Shown: positions 24,125 to 36,079 of the stretch, piece by piece
Layout: each line of letters begins with the position of its first letter
How positions within the stretch are numbered: the first letter of the stretch is position 1
The notes under the pieces: model-generated
The model's database searches: none
Told to the model about the DNA's origin: nothing
What the model saw: only the letters and a program-made list of their open reading frames with translations
Made by a program: the position numbers and the translations under genes
Origin: Datura wrightii
Lineage: Eukaryota; Streptophyta; Magnoliopsida; Solanales; Solanaceae
Direction of reading: 5' to 3'
Length of the DNA stretch: 64,000 bases
Assembly (NCBI GenBank): GCA_035772735.1
Contig: JASDFA010000003.1
Location: forward strand, 97,087,001-97,151,000

Positions 24125-26891
24125 TATAACACCCCAAAATTTTTGTTGGTAATTCTTTGATGTCTTATGCTAGGTTAGGGAAAGTACGGGTTTTATATTG
24201 GTCGTAGGTGACAAGGGAAATGTGTACGATCAAAAAAACCAAAGAGTATGTGAAGCTCATAAGTAAGGGTCAACTTTAAACGACCATATCTACCAATATA
24301 TAATGAATTAGAAGCCCCACGACCTATAAAATTAAACTTCTTTGAGTCTGTTTTCATAACCTCAAACCGCTTGTCAATCAGAGTTCGGAGTAAGAAGTTA
24401 TGAGCATTTTACCGAACCATCACGAGCGGTGACGCGGGCTTGACGCCCTAGCGCCTCTACTGCCCTATTTACTTAAAATCTGATTTTTCACTTGAAGAAA
24501 CATTTCCAGATAAATCTAAATCGACCAACTTGCTATGTATTCCATTTCTCTCTCAATTCCAGCAGCTAGGACAAAGAAAATCAAGGAGGAACATCAAGAA
24601 AAGTTCAAGAAAATCACAAGATAAGTTGAGATTACCTTGCCAAGTATGTTAGGGGCTGTTTTTGAGCTCGTTTTGGCAAGGTTTTAAAGAGGTTTTTCTG
24701 CTTTTCAAAATCTATTTTGACTGCCTATATATCCATCTTTGAGTAGGTGTTGAAATCAGGATAAAAAGTAGGATTTTGCCCCTTTTAAACATCCCAAATC
24801 GCGAAGCGAAAATCTGGAAATTGGCAGCTAAGTGAGCTGCTGATGGACTGTTTGTTAGCTGAGTTTTGCTCGTTTTCCTTAGGCTTTTTGGCTGTTTGTT
24901 TTGCTGGAATTATACTTCATATTTAGGGGTATAATCACAGAAAAACTAAGGTAAAATTTCCTCTGTTTTCTCCATCAAAAGTTAGTGAAAATTAGTTTAG
25001 AAAATGGCTAAATGTTGTTGATGTTGCCGTGTGTTGTTGTTGCTATTTTGACTGCCTCTGATTAGTTATGTTGGCTGCATTTTTTTTGATATAGATTAAT
25101 ATTTTTTCTGGCCTATAAAACCACTGGATTAAGGAGGTTGAAGGCTGATCATTGAGATAGGAAATCGGCTAGAGAAAAGTTCATTGGAGAAAGGTATGTA
25201 AGCCGCCCCGTCTATCATTCTTTCAAGCACGATTCGTGTGATGTGAATCGAATGAGACAACAACCTTTTTAAAAGTCTTGAGGCAGTATGTTAATCTTCA
25301 TTTAAGCTTTAAAGTCCCATGTTTTATTGAGGATAAATGTTAAGATTATGCCTAGCCGAAGGGAGATACCTAAAGTGTGATATTGTGTTGATTGTTGTCG
25401 TAGTTGTAGATTGAGTTGGAGACCCCTCAGCGTGGGCATTATTATCTGGTCCTTCCTATATGTCATGTGTATATATATGTGATGTTAAATGTGTTTAAAG
25501 GTCTAGTTGCTATCTTAAATTGGTTAAAGAGCCGAGATGAGGACGTCTAAACGATTTTAAGCCATGTAAAGACGTCACAAGCTATTGAGGGTAAACAAGC
25601 TTACCGAATTAGGATTACCTGGCTATGGTTGTCCCTTATCTTATGTGTATGTTATGAAATATGTCAGGGCAAGGGTAGATTTCATAATCCCTTTCCCTTA
25701 TGTCGAATGACAAGCAAGCGGGTTTCTGAGCTCTAATGTCCCGTGGAGACGATCCACAAATTTTGTTGAAACTTTTAGGTTATCCGTAGTTCCTTATGAT
25801 TCATACAAGTTTTTACTACATGCATTTAAGTTCTATTTTTTTTATCTTTGCATGTTATATATACTCAGTTCCAATTATGCATTACAAATGAGGCTTATGC
25901 AGGCCACATGTTTAGTATTCGTCATTTCTATGTTGTATGTATTGAGCTGTTCCAGTATTAAGCCATATTGGCTCCATTAATGATTTTTTCTAAGCTTTAT
26001 TGATTTTACCCTAGTGTGTTACACCGGCTTGAGGTCTTATTGATTTTACCCAGGTGTGGTACACTAGCTGGATGGAGTTTACCCCAGTATGGTACACCGG
26101 CTGGAGGCATTTTTATTTTTACCCCGATATAGTACAACGGCGGGAGGCATTTTCATTTTTACCCCTGTGTGGTGCACTGGCTGGACAAATTGTATAGATT
26201 TTATGGTCAACTTCTGCTTACATTTCAATTATAGTCTTTGTTGTGCTTTAGATGGTTGCATTTATACTTCAATAATGAGTTATTGTCAGGTTTTTGTTTT
26301 CACAATTTCAGGTTGTTACTACTCCTTATTTTAGGCCTAGTTATCATTTTTATCTTACATGTTTATAGTTTTTAGCCTTACATACCAGTACATTTTATTC
26401 GTATTGACGTCCCTTCATCTTGGGATCCTTCCTACAATCGTGCTACAGGTACAGGCCGAGGCTCAGATCATCGAAAGTAGTAGGAGCAAGATTTCTACAG
26501 AATAGTCGTATGCTCCTCTCTTCCAGGAGCCATGTCCTGCTGGGACTATTTTCAATTTTGTGTACAGCATGGGTAGGCCAGGGCCCTATATCGTGCATTT
26601 CAGTTTGTTTACTCTGTAGAGGCTGATGTGGACTAATTTGTATGGTAGTATGGGTTATGTAGTCGTATTGATTTTTCATTGCTTTGTTTAGCTTTATTGT
26701 AGCCTTGTCGGCTTTCCAGGTTGCATATTTATAATCGTCAAGGCATTATCGGCCCAGTATTTATCCTGGTTGGTTGTGACAGGTGGCTTGGTCAGCCTTA
26801 GTGTTACATTTATAGATGTTATATAGTCGGCTTCTCGATTGACCATGATTCGAGTGCCAATTGCTCCCTACCCTAGTTCTGAGGCGTGACA
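24125..26891 (+). mobile_element. Solo LTR K
   Basis: 2767 bp, beginning TATAACACCCC (probably TGTAACACCCC before mutation) and ending GCGTGACA, flanked by TTCCT on both sides. It contains no gag or pol, so it is a solo LTR left by recombination between the two LTRs of an inserted element. The end sequences resemble chromovirus LTRs. Orientation is inferred from the TGTAACACC start. It carries a degenerate minisatellite at 25999-26186. Confidence 0.88.
25999..26186 (+). repeat. Minisatellite inside solo LTR K
   Basis: Five degenerate units of about 38-42 bp built on TTTTACCCCAGTGTGGTACA and CCGGCTGGAGGCATTT. Confidence 0.8.
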
Positions 26892-28614
26892 TTCCTATTG
26901 GGCATCTAAAGAAGTGTTAGAATCAACTACCAACAGGTATGTAAGGTTATGACTGGGTCATTCCTTTTACACCCACGCCCAATCCCTCTCTAAAGTATGA
27001 GATTCTATGTCTAATATATGGGGTTTTAACCCAAATGTATGATTCTGCTATTTCTATACATGGGTATGATTTGATCATGATACTATTAGAAAATTATGAA
27101 GCATGGGCAATTTTTATATTGTTTTCAATTAAAAATCATGTTTCTAGCCTATTGAATGAAAAGACCATTGTTGAGATGTTTATGAAAGATGAGATTGCTG
27201 ATGAATATATGATTATGATGAGATATTATGATGAAAAACATGTTATAAAACCACCCCTGTTTACAATATATGTTTTCGATGAGAATTGAGTATTTCTAAG
27301 TATGATAAAGCTTTGGGCAATGCCCACATGTTGCATGAATGATGATTTTTTCCGAATTAATCTTACCATATTGTTTTGGAGAAAAAACTCCCAATTATAT
27401 TCTCAGCTTGTGGTATGTATTGAGTTAAAGTTTCCCTATGTATAGCTTACCACATGGTTTTGGAGCGAAGTCTCCCAATTACGGTTTCAGCTTGTGGTAT
27501 GTCTTGAGCTAAAGCTTCTCATATGCATGATTTCATATTTGAGATGTATTTTATCATTGAGCTTCATCAATAGACGATTTTGAGATTTGTTATAAAATGA
27601 TATAGAGCATATGCATGTTTTGTGAGTAATGTCTAGCGCCGAGTAGGCTAAGGTTTGATCACCCTATGCCTCAGAACAACACGCCAACGTAAGTTTATAC
27701 ATTATGACTTAGGGACCTCCCTTGTGATCTTCCCCTGCCCGGATGGGCCTTCTGTTTGTTATCGATATCATGGTATCGGCCCTAGCCCTGGCTAGGCTTT
27801 GGACGACTCTTCCAACTTGAGTGTGATAGTTGGGACCACGTAATCTCTATCGTGGTATGTTGTTTAAAAGACGAGTCTCCCATTGTTCCTCATGATTTCA
27901 GATATGCATGTTTCATTACTCATGAGACTTATGTAAATGCATATTCTAAAGCAGGTTTTCACTCAATATTCAGCTTTACTAATAAATATCAAAATTCATC
28001 TTTGGGTCAATCTATTCAGTATGATGATAAGAAGTTATGCTATGTTATGTTATGAAGAAATCATGATTTCAGAAAGAATGCATGCAAGCCCTACTCTCAG
28101 ATTCTTAATGTTTATGTTTTATTTGATGCATTTTCTTTAAACGATTTTCTTTACTTTAGCGGTTTTACTTACCTTGCGTACTCCGTACATTCCACGTACT
28201 GACTGCATACTCTATATTGTATCATCATATGATACAGGGCCCAACTCTCAGATTCAACACCGTTTGTAGTCAACTTATTAGAGTTAGCACTCTATTCGTG
28301 GGTGAGTCCTCATATCCCGAGGACTAGACTTTTTAGCTTTCCCTTATGTATTTTAGTTTTAGTTTTTTTGAGTTAGTTGGGGTCTAGTCCCATCAACTTG
28401 TCATGTTTAGAGGCTTTCCAGACATATGAATGTATTTTGCTTTGGATTTCGTATTCTGATGTTAAGTTCAAGTTAGACTTTCGCTATGAGTATTTTATTG
28501 ATTATTTAGTTTCTTGATTGAGATTAGACGAATGCATATGCCATGGGTTGACTTGGAGTCTCTCGGGGCTCCTTTTCCCGTGTTATGATCCGAGCCTCTG
28601 TTCGGGTCGTGACA

Positions 28615-28819
28615 GAGAGACGAACAAAAACATAACATAGCATCAATGCAGTTTAAACAACCATCCATATACTACTTATTACAGACCAAGCTTACTAACA
28701 CATATGGTTGATAACTATTACTACAACCCATACTAAAAATTTAGCAAAGATAGTATAAAAAGGAAATCCATTTCGTCCATCCCACACTTAAACAGCACAC
28801 TGTCCCCAGTACACAAACA
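28615..28819 (-). other. D fragment between B and C
   Basis: The right target copy of B (GAGAG, 28615-28619) is followed by D tail. CCCACACTTAAA and CACTGTCCCCAGT (28782-28810) match the E1 sequence just beyond the end of its PTP frame (60022-60055). C begins at 28820. Confidence 0.7.
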
Positions 28820-31278
28820 TGTGATGCCACGAGTCTACACCCTGGATAGAACACTGTACTTGGAGTCACAAGTAACCCCAAGTCAACTCTTAGCCTATCA
28901 TACACTAGTAATCTGAGTAAAACATGCATAGCGGAAGCTTTGAAATCATAATAGAAAGCATTTCTGAAAAAATAAAACTGAACATAAAGTTTAAAACATC
29001 TAAACAATCTGAAAGTCTGAAGTCAAGTCTGTGTCTGAAAGCCATCTAGCTGATGAGTTGCTGGGACAAGCCCCTAGCTAACTCTATGTCTAACTGAAAG
29101 TAACGAAATGAATGAAAGAACTAAAATAACGCACTCAAAAGATGAGGACTCACACTTCTGCTGCCGAGGAGGATATGAACTGCGGCGACTAACAACACTG
29201 AGTCTGAGCATTTGCGGCTCTATCATGAAATAATACAGCATAAAAGTATGCGTTAGTACTTTGAATGTACTGAGTAAGTGAGAGAAAACATAATGTTGAA
29301 TATAAATGACTGAACTAAAATGGCATGCAATGACCAACTAATATACTGAACTGAGACAACTGAAGTAAACTGAGATGGTCAGGATGACCTTGTCTTGTGG
29401 TCAAAGACATGCCCTAAGTTTGAAATGCTAAGTCTGAGATACTACATTGAATTGATCTGAACTGAACTAAACTGAACTTGACTAATCTGAGACTTAACTG
29501 AGGTGACTAGTGGGAGAGTCTGTAATCGACGTATAACCACGTGAGCTAGATGTTGAGTCCAATATATACTCCCTAATAATAGAAACCAATATATCTTTCC
29601 AGGGTATAGAGGCAAGAACTGAGTGATCACAAAAGTCTGGGGCCAATCAGGACAATAAATACTGTAACCTACGCTGGCAACATAGTTCTAGGAACCTTGG
29701 TGCGCTAGAACCCCGGTCCGCTCGGTGTTATGTCCTGCTCACACTGGAATACCTAAACTGAATACCTAGTTGATAGCTCGAAACTGGTGCCCAAGACTAG
29801 TTAGCGATATATAACTAAAAGTACCCTGAGAGTCTTATCTGACCAGATTCTTAAATTGGGTTCTAGACTAGTCAGAGATGCTTATATAGAAGTGTCGTAA
29901 CCATCAAAGAAAAAATTGTAATCTGTATGGGGTCCTAAGTCTAGTCAGAGTTGTTTATCTAAAGAGTCATGACCTCCTAGTGGACCAATGAAACTGAGTT
30001 TTGAGTCTGATTCTGATAACTGGGAGGTATCATAGACACCTCAAGGTATTTTGTAGTCAAACTGATCGACTGACACTATTCTGACCAACCCGAAGGTTGC
30101 AAAAACATAGAATCTGACTGAGACTCGGCTGACATTTCTGATTATATGAATTTTCTTACTGTAATAGCTTAAAATATATTTCATTGAATTTCTAACACAT
30201 ATAAATATTATAGAGACCCCTAACTCTAAAAGATTCAAGAAAATTTCGAGAACACAATACTTATGTAGGATTCTAACATCTATTTTCAAGAGTTAGGACA
30301 AATTTCACACTCAATGGAGAAGGCATTATTTTAGTTATAAATTGGATGAAAACATCTAGAATTATCATAGATTAATATTCCTCAAGAAATAAACAAGGTT
30401 TGATAGCAATATCTTCACAATTGAAAATTTAGGGCTAGAACTGATAGTGAACTAAGGAAGAGTTTTAGGGGACACAAGGGAAGAGCAATCCCCTTGTTGA
30501 ATTCCCACATACATAAGTTGAGTTTCTTTTGAGAAGGAGCTCGAATCTTCTTCATTGGGTGTGAATACCTAGTCTTGCCTGAGAGTTCTTGAGAGGAGAT
30601 ACAATCAGTTTCTAAAAGTTTTACGTGGTGAATGAGGGGAAAAACCATTCAATCCCTCTAATGTCTATGAAATTTCACCCTAAATGATGTAGTTTAGTGA
30701 CTAAATAGGTAGGAGATTACAAAAATATCCGTGTGCTAAAATCTGAAATCTGGTCGACGAGGTCCCAACGGGTCATTCGACGAGTCGTTGGTTGAGACCA
30801 CGACTCGTTGGGACCTTTCGTTGGGTCTACTATCTAAATGTTGAAAAATATCGGATCTGGAAATAGGGGTCCCTATGAGGGACCTAACGACTCGTTATTG
30901 CCACCCACGAGTTGTTACATCAGTCATCAAGCAAGTACACTGTCCAAAGCTTCACTTGGGACTCCTGACGAGCCACCTCACGAGTCATTATTGGTGACCA
31001 CGACTCGTGGTCACCATCCATCAGATACACTGCCTCCTTTTCTCATCTCCTCACTGCCACTACCCCATGACTGACCTAATGAATCGTGGGGACTAACCAT
31101 GACTCGTTGGTTTGTCCGTGGGGTACACTGCCTCCCCTTTCTCGATCCCCTTCCCACGACTGATCTAACGAGTTGTTAGATCTCAGAAGTTGTTAGGTAA
31201 GTCGTTCTGAGGATTTTGTACAGATTTCCAGTTATCTTTAAGACCCGGATCTTATCTTGGAGTTTTCGGGGCATTACA
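28820..31278 (-). repeat. 3' LTR of element C
   Basis: 2459 bp ending GGGGCATTACA on the plus strand. On the minus strand its first 500 bases (U3, about 30760-31210) are packed with ACGACTCGTTGG and CACGAGTCAT-type words. ORF-like stretches inside appear to be chance. Confidence 0.9.
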
Positions 31279-31312
31279 ATACCTCCCCCTTGGAAACTTT
31301 CATCCTCGAATA
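31279..31312 (-). promoter_or_regulatory. Purine tract and AGGA hairpin of C
   Basis: On the minus strand ATTCG-AGGA-TGAAA (31300-31312) precedes CCAAGGGGGAGGT directly before the 3' LTR. The arrangement is the same as in A and B. Confidence 0.75.
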
Positions 31313-31524
31313 TTGGGAAACACCCATAAAAGCAGAGAATAACAATCATAAATTTTCCAATACTGTTCATTAAACTCCAAAACTGTCAGAATGACTACGT
31401 CCGCTTCAAAATACATAACTGAACTAAATTCACTTTTCATACATACATCCAAAGTCATAAGGGAAACTTAAAAACATGAATTGAACCCCACAACCAAATT
31501 AGTTTCTAAAGAAAAACTAATATT

Positions 31525-31718
31525 TTAAGTTGCAACAGAGTCGGTAGAGAACAAGTGTGGGTATTTGGCCATCATATCTGCTTCAGCCTCCCATGTAGCT
31601 CCCTCAACCTGCTGATTTCTCCATAAGACCTTAACTGAAGCTATTTCCTTGTTTCTTAGCTTACGAACTTGACAGTTAATGATATGGATTGGGACCTCCA
31701 ATGGCACAACTGAAGTTG
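31525..31718 (-). pseudogene. Chromodomain end of C, cut off by J
   Basis: VRKLRNKEIASVKVLWRNQQ and ATWEAEADMMAKYPHLF form the chromodomain, ending at TAA 31525-31527. The upstream half of this gene continues at 41448 beyond J, and GATCT at 31719-31723 is the target duplication. This end is better preserved than in A or B. Confidence 0.88.
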
Positions 31719-31723
31719 GATCT
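31719..31723. repeat. Target site duplication of J (left), GATCT
   Basis: Identical to 41443-41447. Confidence 0.95.
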
Positions 31724-33145
31724 TGATCTTGGGCAAATTTATATGCCCAAGTGATACTCAAATGTGTCATCTTAGCCTTGTTTATCTATCAATGTTTATA
31801 CATTCTCATGTGATTGGTAATAAAATGTGAATTTATACTAACCAACATGATTAGCATTGTTTTGCAGGTAAAATGTAATTTTGGGAAGTTAAATGCGTGT
31901 TGGGAGAGATCGGGGTTGGACTCGGATGCTAGAAAAGGACAAGGCATTGGAAGGCACAAAATAAAGAGTCTCCGCAATGGAGCCGTGTCACGCTTCCATC
32001 GCGGAGGCCTTCTGCTTGGCTAGGGAATTTTTGGCAATTTCCAGTGAGGGTGCGCGTTGGGTCCGTGGCACGGTGGCCTAGCTCCGCGTTGCACGTCGTG
32101 CCACGTTGGGCCTTATTACCTGGACACCCAGTTTCCAGTGAGGGTCCGCGTTAGTGGCGTCTCACAGAGCTAGTGCTCCGCGATGCACTCCGTGACGCGT
32201 TGCTTGTTATTCCGGGAAAAATTCCCACTAGTATAAATAGAACACTTAGGTTCATTTTTAATTATTCTGACTTGGTGGAGCAAGAACGTGGGTTACAGGC
32301 AGTTGAGGGGACGAAATTATCAGGGTTTTTCTCTATCTCCTTCTTCTTTAATTCAATTTCTTGTATGTTTAACACTCATTTAACGATGTTTAATTCACAA
32401 ATGAGTGGCTAATTCCTCTTCTTGCTGAGGTTAAGAACAATTGTATTGAAATGTGATTGTTGATTAAGTTGGTTTTTCATCTTTTCTTCCATGGTTGTTC
32501 TATTGATTCTTGTTCTTACTACATTAATGTGTGGCCTACGTTAATGTATATCTAAAAAGTCCGATTCACTCGAGAGAGCAAGAAATTGGAAAGTTGTGAA
32601 TTAATAGGATATGATCTTTTCTTAGTTCGGGAAAATTGAGAATTGATTTACCTTCAGGATAGAAATATACCTGAAAGTCGTATTAGTCAATTTAGGAACT
32701 GGGTTTGTATGGCTAGAACATGAATTTCGTTTAATCACAGAAATGTAGGTGGGCGGTTCATGATTCTTCAGTTGGGTTAAATATGAGAGTTTTAATCTAT
32801 TGGCATTAGTTCTTGACTAGCAACCGAAGGAAAAGACTAACCAAATTATATTGATAATTAATTTCTTTACATGTTCATTTAACCTCAGCATGCTCACATT
32901 CATAGTTCAGACTCACATTAGATAGTTGTTTTAGACTAAGCATAAAAATTAGAACTCAAAATATCAAATTCTTGGTTACACTGTTGTCTTCATTGTCGGA
33001 ATTAAAATATAGTACACTTGAGCAGATTGTACCTTATCCCGGTCCCTTTGGGATCGATACTTGGCTTACTTAAGCCACTTTACTACTTGTTCGACTACGT
33101 GCACTTGCTTTTAGTTATATACCTATATAACAAATAGACTGAACA
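31724..33145 (+). repeat. 5' LTR of element J
   Basis: 1422 bp from TGATCTTGGG to GACTGAACA. A TATA box, TATAAATA, lies at 32232-32239, shortly after GC-rich hairpin modules at about 31970-32215. The hairpins in this copy are partly mutated relative to the 3' LTR. Confidence 0.95.
32232..32239 (+). promoter_or_regulatory. TATA box of the J 5' LTR
   Basis: TATAAATA in the context CACTAG-TATAAATA-GAACACTTAGG, kept in the J 3' LTR (40529-40536), E2 (55160-55167, minus) and E1 (57670-57677, minus). Confidence 0.8.
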
Positions 33146-33151
33146 AGTTTT

Positions 33152-33169
33152 TGGCGCCGTTGCTGGGGA
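33152..33169 (+). promoter_or_regulatory. Primer binding site of J (tRNA-Asp type)
   Basis: TGGCGCCGTTGCTGGGGA starts six bases after the LTR. Plant Asp-tRNA would give TGGCGCCGTTGCCGGGGA, so there is one mismatch. This primer is used by Athila and Tat elements. Confidence 0.9.
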
Positions 33170-33284
33170 CTGGCAATTGGTGAATTTTTCTTAAGTGTTA
33201 ATTTACTATATTTTTATTTTCTTAGTGTTGACAACTTGGTCTTAGCCTGTATTTTGAAGATTTAATCTCTGTTGAACACTGGCA

Positions 33285-34870
33285 AGAGACAAGGAGCTGG
33301 TGGACTCGTATTTAGAGCCAGGAAGATTATTTCATCGTCAGCGGAGAGAAGCTGTAGAAAGAAAGCTGCAGTTGCTTTGACAAACACTCATGGAGCAACA
33401 ACAAAATCTACCAGTAGTACGGGCAATGTTAGTGCCCGAGGAAGTAGCAGCTCGGCCGCTTCACGAGGTGGCAATCCCACATGCCAACAATGTCACATCT
33501 AGCATTCGCAAACCTGAGCCAGGAGGGAGGTTCGAGCTCAAGCAAAACATGGTGCAATTGCTGCACACCAGCGGGCAGTTTACAGGTCTCCCTCATGAGG
33601 ATCCACAGCAGCATCTCCAAAATTTTTTGGAGATAAGTGACACTTACATCCCCGCTGGAGTGTCATCAGATTATGTCAGGCTTACATTGTTCCCATTTTC
33701 ACTATTGGGAGAAGCCAAGAGGTGGTTGAAAGCTGAGCCAACCAATTCTATTTCTACGTGGGATGATCTTGCAAGGAAATTCTTGATACGATTTTTTCCC
33801 TCCGGTAAAATAGCAAGACTTAGAAGTCAAATTCTAAGTTTCAAACAGAGAGAGGGAGAGAATCTATATCAGCTTGGGAGAGATTCAAGTCCATGTTGCG
33901 GGATTGTCCTCATCATCATCAATCCAATGATGTGCTGGTGCACACTTTTATAGAGGGTGTGGAACCCCATACAAAAATATTGCTAGACTCAGCAGCTGGG
34001 GGACAAGCACTGGAGAAAACTTATGAGGAGCTGTATACCTTGTTGAACCATATTTCGCAGGGCAATCCAGAGTGGAATGCTGATTCATCAAGAGGAGGGA
34101 CAAGGAAAGCAGCAGGAGTTCTAGAAGTGGATGGTTTTACAGCTATTGCTGCACAGATAGCTGCCTTACAGAATCTACTCAACACCCACTTCAGTAACAT
34201 GACAATGAACCAGCCTCAAGCCCCAGTGAATGCAGTGCAGCAGATTTGGAGTGAAATGTGCGGGAGCAGTGAGCACTCAGCTGAGTGTTGTGGAGAAAAT
34301 CCTGACTCGGTGAACTTTGTGGGAAATGTACAGAGGAACAACCACCAACAGTATGGAAACAGCTACAATTCCAACTGGAGGAATCACCCGAATTTCTCTT
34401 GGGGTAGCTACTACCATCAGGGGCAAAGTTCAAGTCAGGGGGCGCAAAGGAATCAAGGAGGGCAGCAAAACTATCAGGCACAATATAGAAACAACAATGC
34501 ACCTCCTCTACCACCATCACCCAGCATTGAGGAGATGTTCAAGACGATGATAGCTAACCAACCTCAATTGCAGGCTGACTATGTAAAATTGGCAGCCAAG
34601 GTGGAAAACAACCAGTTAGCTACTAAGGCACTTGAATATCAATTTGGGCAATTTGCTGGAGCCCAAAACACCAGACCTAGAGGAGGACTTCTGTGTGACA
34701 CAGATCCCAACCCCAAGCAGGTGAATGCGGTGACCACAAGGAGTGGTTTGCAGCTTAAAGAGGTGGAACCAGAAAGACCACCTCAACAATCGGGAGCAGC
34801 AGAAGTTGAGGAGCAAAGCGATGAGGGGGGAAGAAAAAGGAAGCTGAATCAGAAAGACCACCACCCCCGT
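33285..34870 (+). pseudogene. gag of J
   Basis: Capsid protein of the Retrotrans_gag type. The frame DKELVDSYLEPGRLF begins about 33285 and meets a TGA before ATG 33390. ELKQNMVQLLHTSGQFTGLP, DYVRLTLFPFSLLGEAKRWL and RFFPSGKIARLRSQILSFKQ follow. Comparison with F shows a one-base loss near 33872, after which the frame 33893-34885 continues with LRDCPHHHQSNDVLVHTFIE. A degenerate zinc knuckle CGSSEHSAEC and a Gln/Asn/Gly-rich stretch come next, then IEEMFKTMIANQPQLQADYV, which may be a coiled coil. A second frameshift near 34830 separates gag from protease; in E1 the two are one frame. Confidence 0.88.
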
Positions 34871-35673
34871 TCCCTCAAAGATTAAAGAAACACAAGGAGG
34901 AGGCGTGTTTCAAGAAATTCATGGAGGTGCTGAAACACGTACATATTAACTTACCTCTTGTTGATGTTTTGCAGGCAGTGCCGAAATATGCAAAGTACAT
35001 AAAGGACATCGTGGCAAACAAAAGTCGATTGACTGAGTATGCTATGGCGTCTCTCAAGGAGGAGTGCACTTCCCGGATACAAAACCGACTGCCCACAAAG
35101 CTCAAAGATCCTGGGAGCTTTACTATACAAATTATTATTGGGCAGAGTATTCGAGCTCGTGGATTATGTGATTTGGGAGCGAGCATTAATTTGATGCCGT
35201 CATCGGTATTCAAAAAGCTGGGTCTAGGGAGTCCTAGACCCACAACAGTGATCTTGCAATTAACGGATCGGTCCTTAGCCAGACCCGATGGCATTGTGGA
35301 GGACGTTCTGGTGCAAGTTGGCTCCCTGATCTTCCCGGTAGATTTCATCATGCTGGATTTTGAACCAGACGCGGAAGTCCCATTTATTTTGGGACGTCCT
35401 TTCTTGGCGACCGGGAAGGCACTGATTGATGTAGCTGCAGGGCAGCTAACCATGCGAGCACACGACAAGGTGGAAGTGTTCGATGTATACAAGGCCACCA
35501 AGCTCCCGACAGTGTATGAGGAACTCTCGATGATCAATGTGATTGATCGAGTTGATGATACGCAGATAGTGGAATCACGAGAGTTATTGGGAAAACCACC
35601 AGAGCAATGTAAGCACTACTGGGGGGAAGAAGGTGGTCGAGAGAAAATGTCCATCACCCTAGAGGACAACTGA
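34871..35673 (+). pseudogene. Aspartic protease of J
   Basis: The domain in 34921-35673 reads LPTKLKDPGSFTIQIIIGQS, then the active site GLCDLGASINLMPSSVFKKL, then VEDVLVQVGSLIFPVDFIML and VPFILGRPFLATGKALIDVA. D-L-G-A in place of D-S/T-G is normal for Athila-type elements. The domain itself is unbroken from ATG 34921, but translation as gag-pro needs the frame restored upstream. The stop is TGA 35671-35673, ten bases before the first hairpin. No RT follows. Confidence 0.9.
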
Positions 35674-35682
35674 GCTGAATGA

Positions 35683-35730
35683 CGTCGAGCCGCGACGGTA
35701 AACCAGGCGCTGCACGGGAGGCAACCCGTG
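35683..35730 (+). promoter_or_regulatory. Paired RNA hairpins at the polyprotein end (J)
   Basis: CGTCG-AGCCG-CGACG (35683-35697) and CACGGG-AGGCAA-CCCGTG (35713-35730), just after the gag-pro stop. Loops match those of H and stems covary. Confidence 0.8.
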
Positions 35731-35982
35731 AAACTTTTGTTTGTAAATTGTTAATAGATTTTTCTTTTTTTTTCTTTTATTCCTTGATTATGAACAAAAT
35801 TTTTAGTTTTATATTTTTATTGTTACTTTTATTTTGAGTGAAACCTATAATTCTAACCAATTTCTTGTTGTAAGATGAATTTCAGGTTGAGCGGAGGATA
35901 AATGTGCAAGGAATCGCAAAGGAAAATTCGAGGTATGAAAATCAATAAAAAGTGGAAAAACAGTGAGCTAGGGCGATAGCTC

Positions 35983-36024
35983 CGTGTCACGGAGGAGGAC
36001 CTCCGCGTTACCCTCCGTGACACG
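35983..36024 (+). repeat. Spacer hairpin 1 of J
   Basis: CGTGTCACGGAGG (35983-35995) is a perfect 13-base inverted match to CCTCCGTGACACG (36012-36024), with a 16-base loop containing CTCCGCG. Confidence 0.9.
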
Positions 36025-36037
36025 TTGAGGTGTAAAT

Positions 36038-36060
36038 CTGGAATTTTTTAAAAATTCCAG
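36038..36060 (+). repeat. AT-core palindrome of J
   Basis: CTGGAATTTTT and AAAAATTCCAG are 11-base arms around one T. E1 has a slightly altered copy at 62292-62315 between its own two hairpins. Confidence 0.9.
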
Positions 36061-36079
36061 AATGCCCTCGCGATAGCTC

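Larger units (their letters stand above)
15864..28614 (+). mobile_element. Element B: full-length Del/Tekay-like chromovirus with a solo LTR inside
   Basis: Plus-strand element with LTRs at 15864-18309 and 23391-28614, gag-PR-RT-RH-INT and a chromodomain end. Flanks are GAGGG (15859-15863) and GAGAG (28615-28619), a duplication with one mutation. Its 3' LTR was split by solo LTR K (24125-26891). Without K it would be about 10 kb. Parts of the LTR resemble the LTR of A, so A and B are related families with different U3 regions. Coding regions contain many stops. Confidence 0.92.
23391..28614 (+). repeat. 3' LTR of element B (interrupted by K)
   Basis: Starts TGCTATACCCC and ends GGTCGTGACA. 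Removing K and one copy of its TTCCT duplication leaves 2452 bp, close to the 2446 bp of the 5' LTR. Confidence 0.9.

Noticed and set aside
24125..26891. K as a complete small element or a DNA transposon
   Set aside because: It has LTR-type ends with a five-base target duplication, no internal coding domain and no terminal inverted repeats beyond a few bases, so a solo LTR is the simplest reading.
34875..35537. A 220-codon minus-strand open frame opposite the J protease
   Set aside because: It is the antisense shadow of a conserved coding region. The same happens opposite the protease of E1 and the PTP frames.
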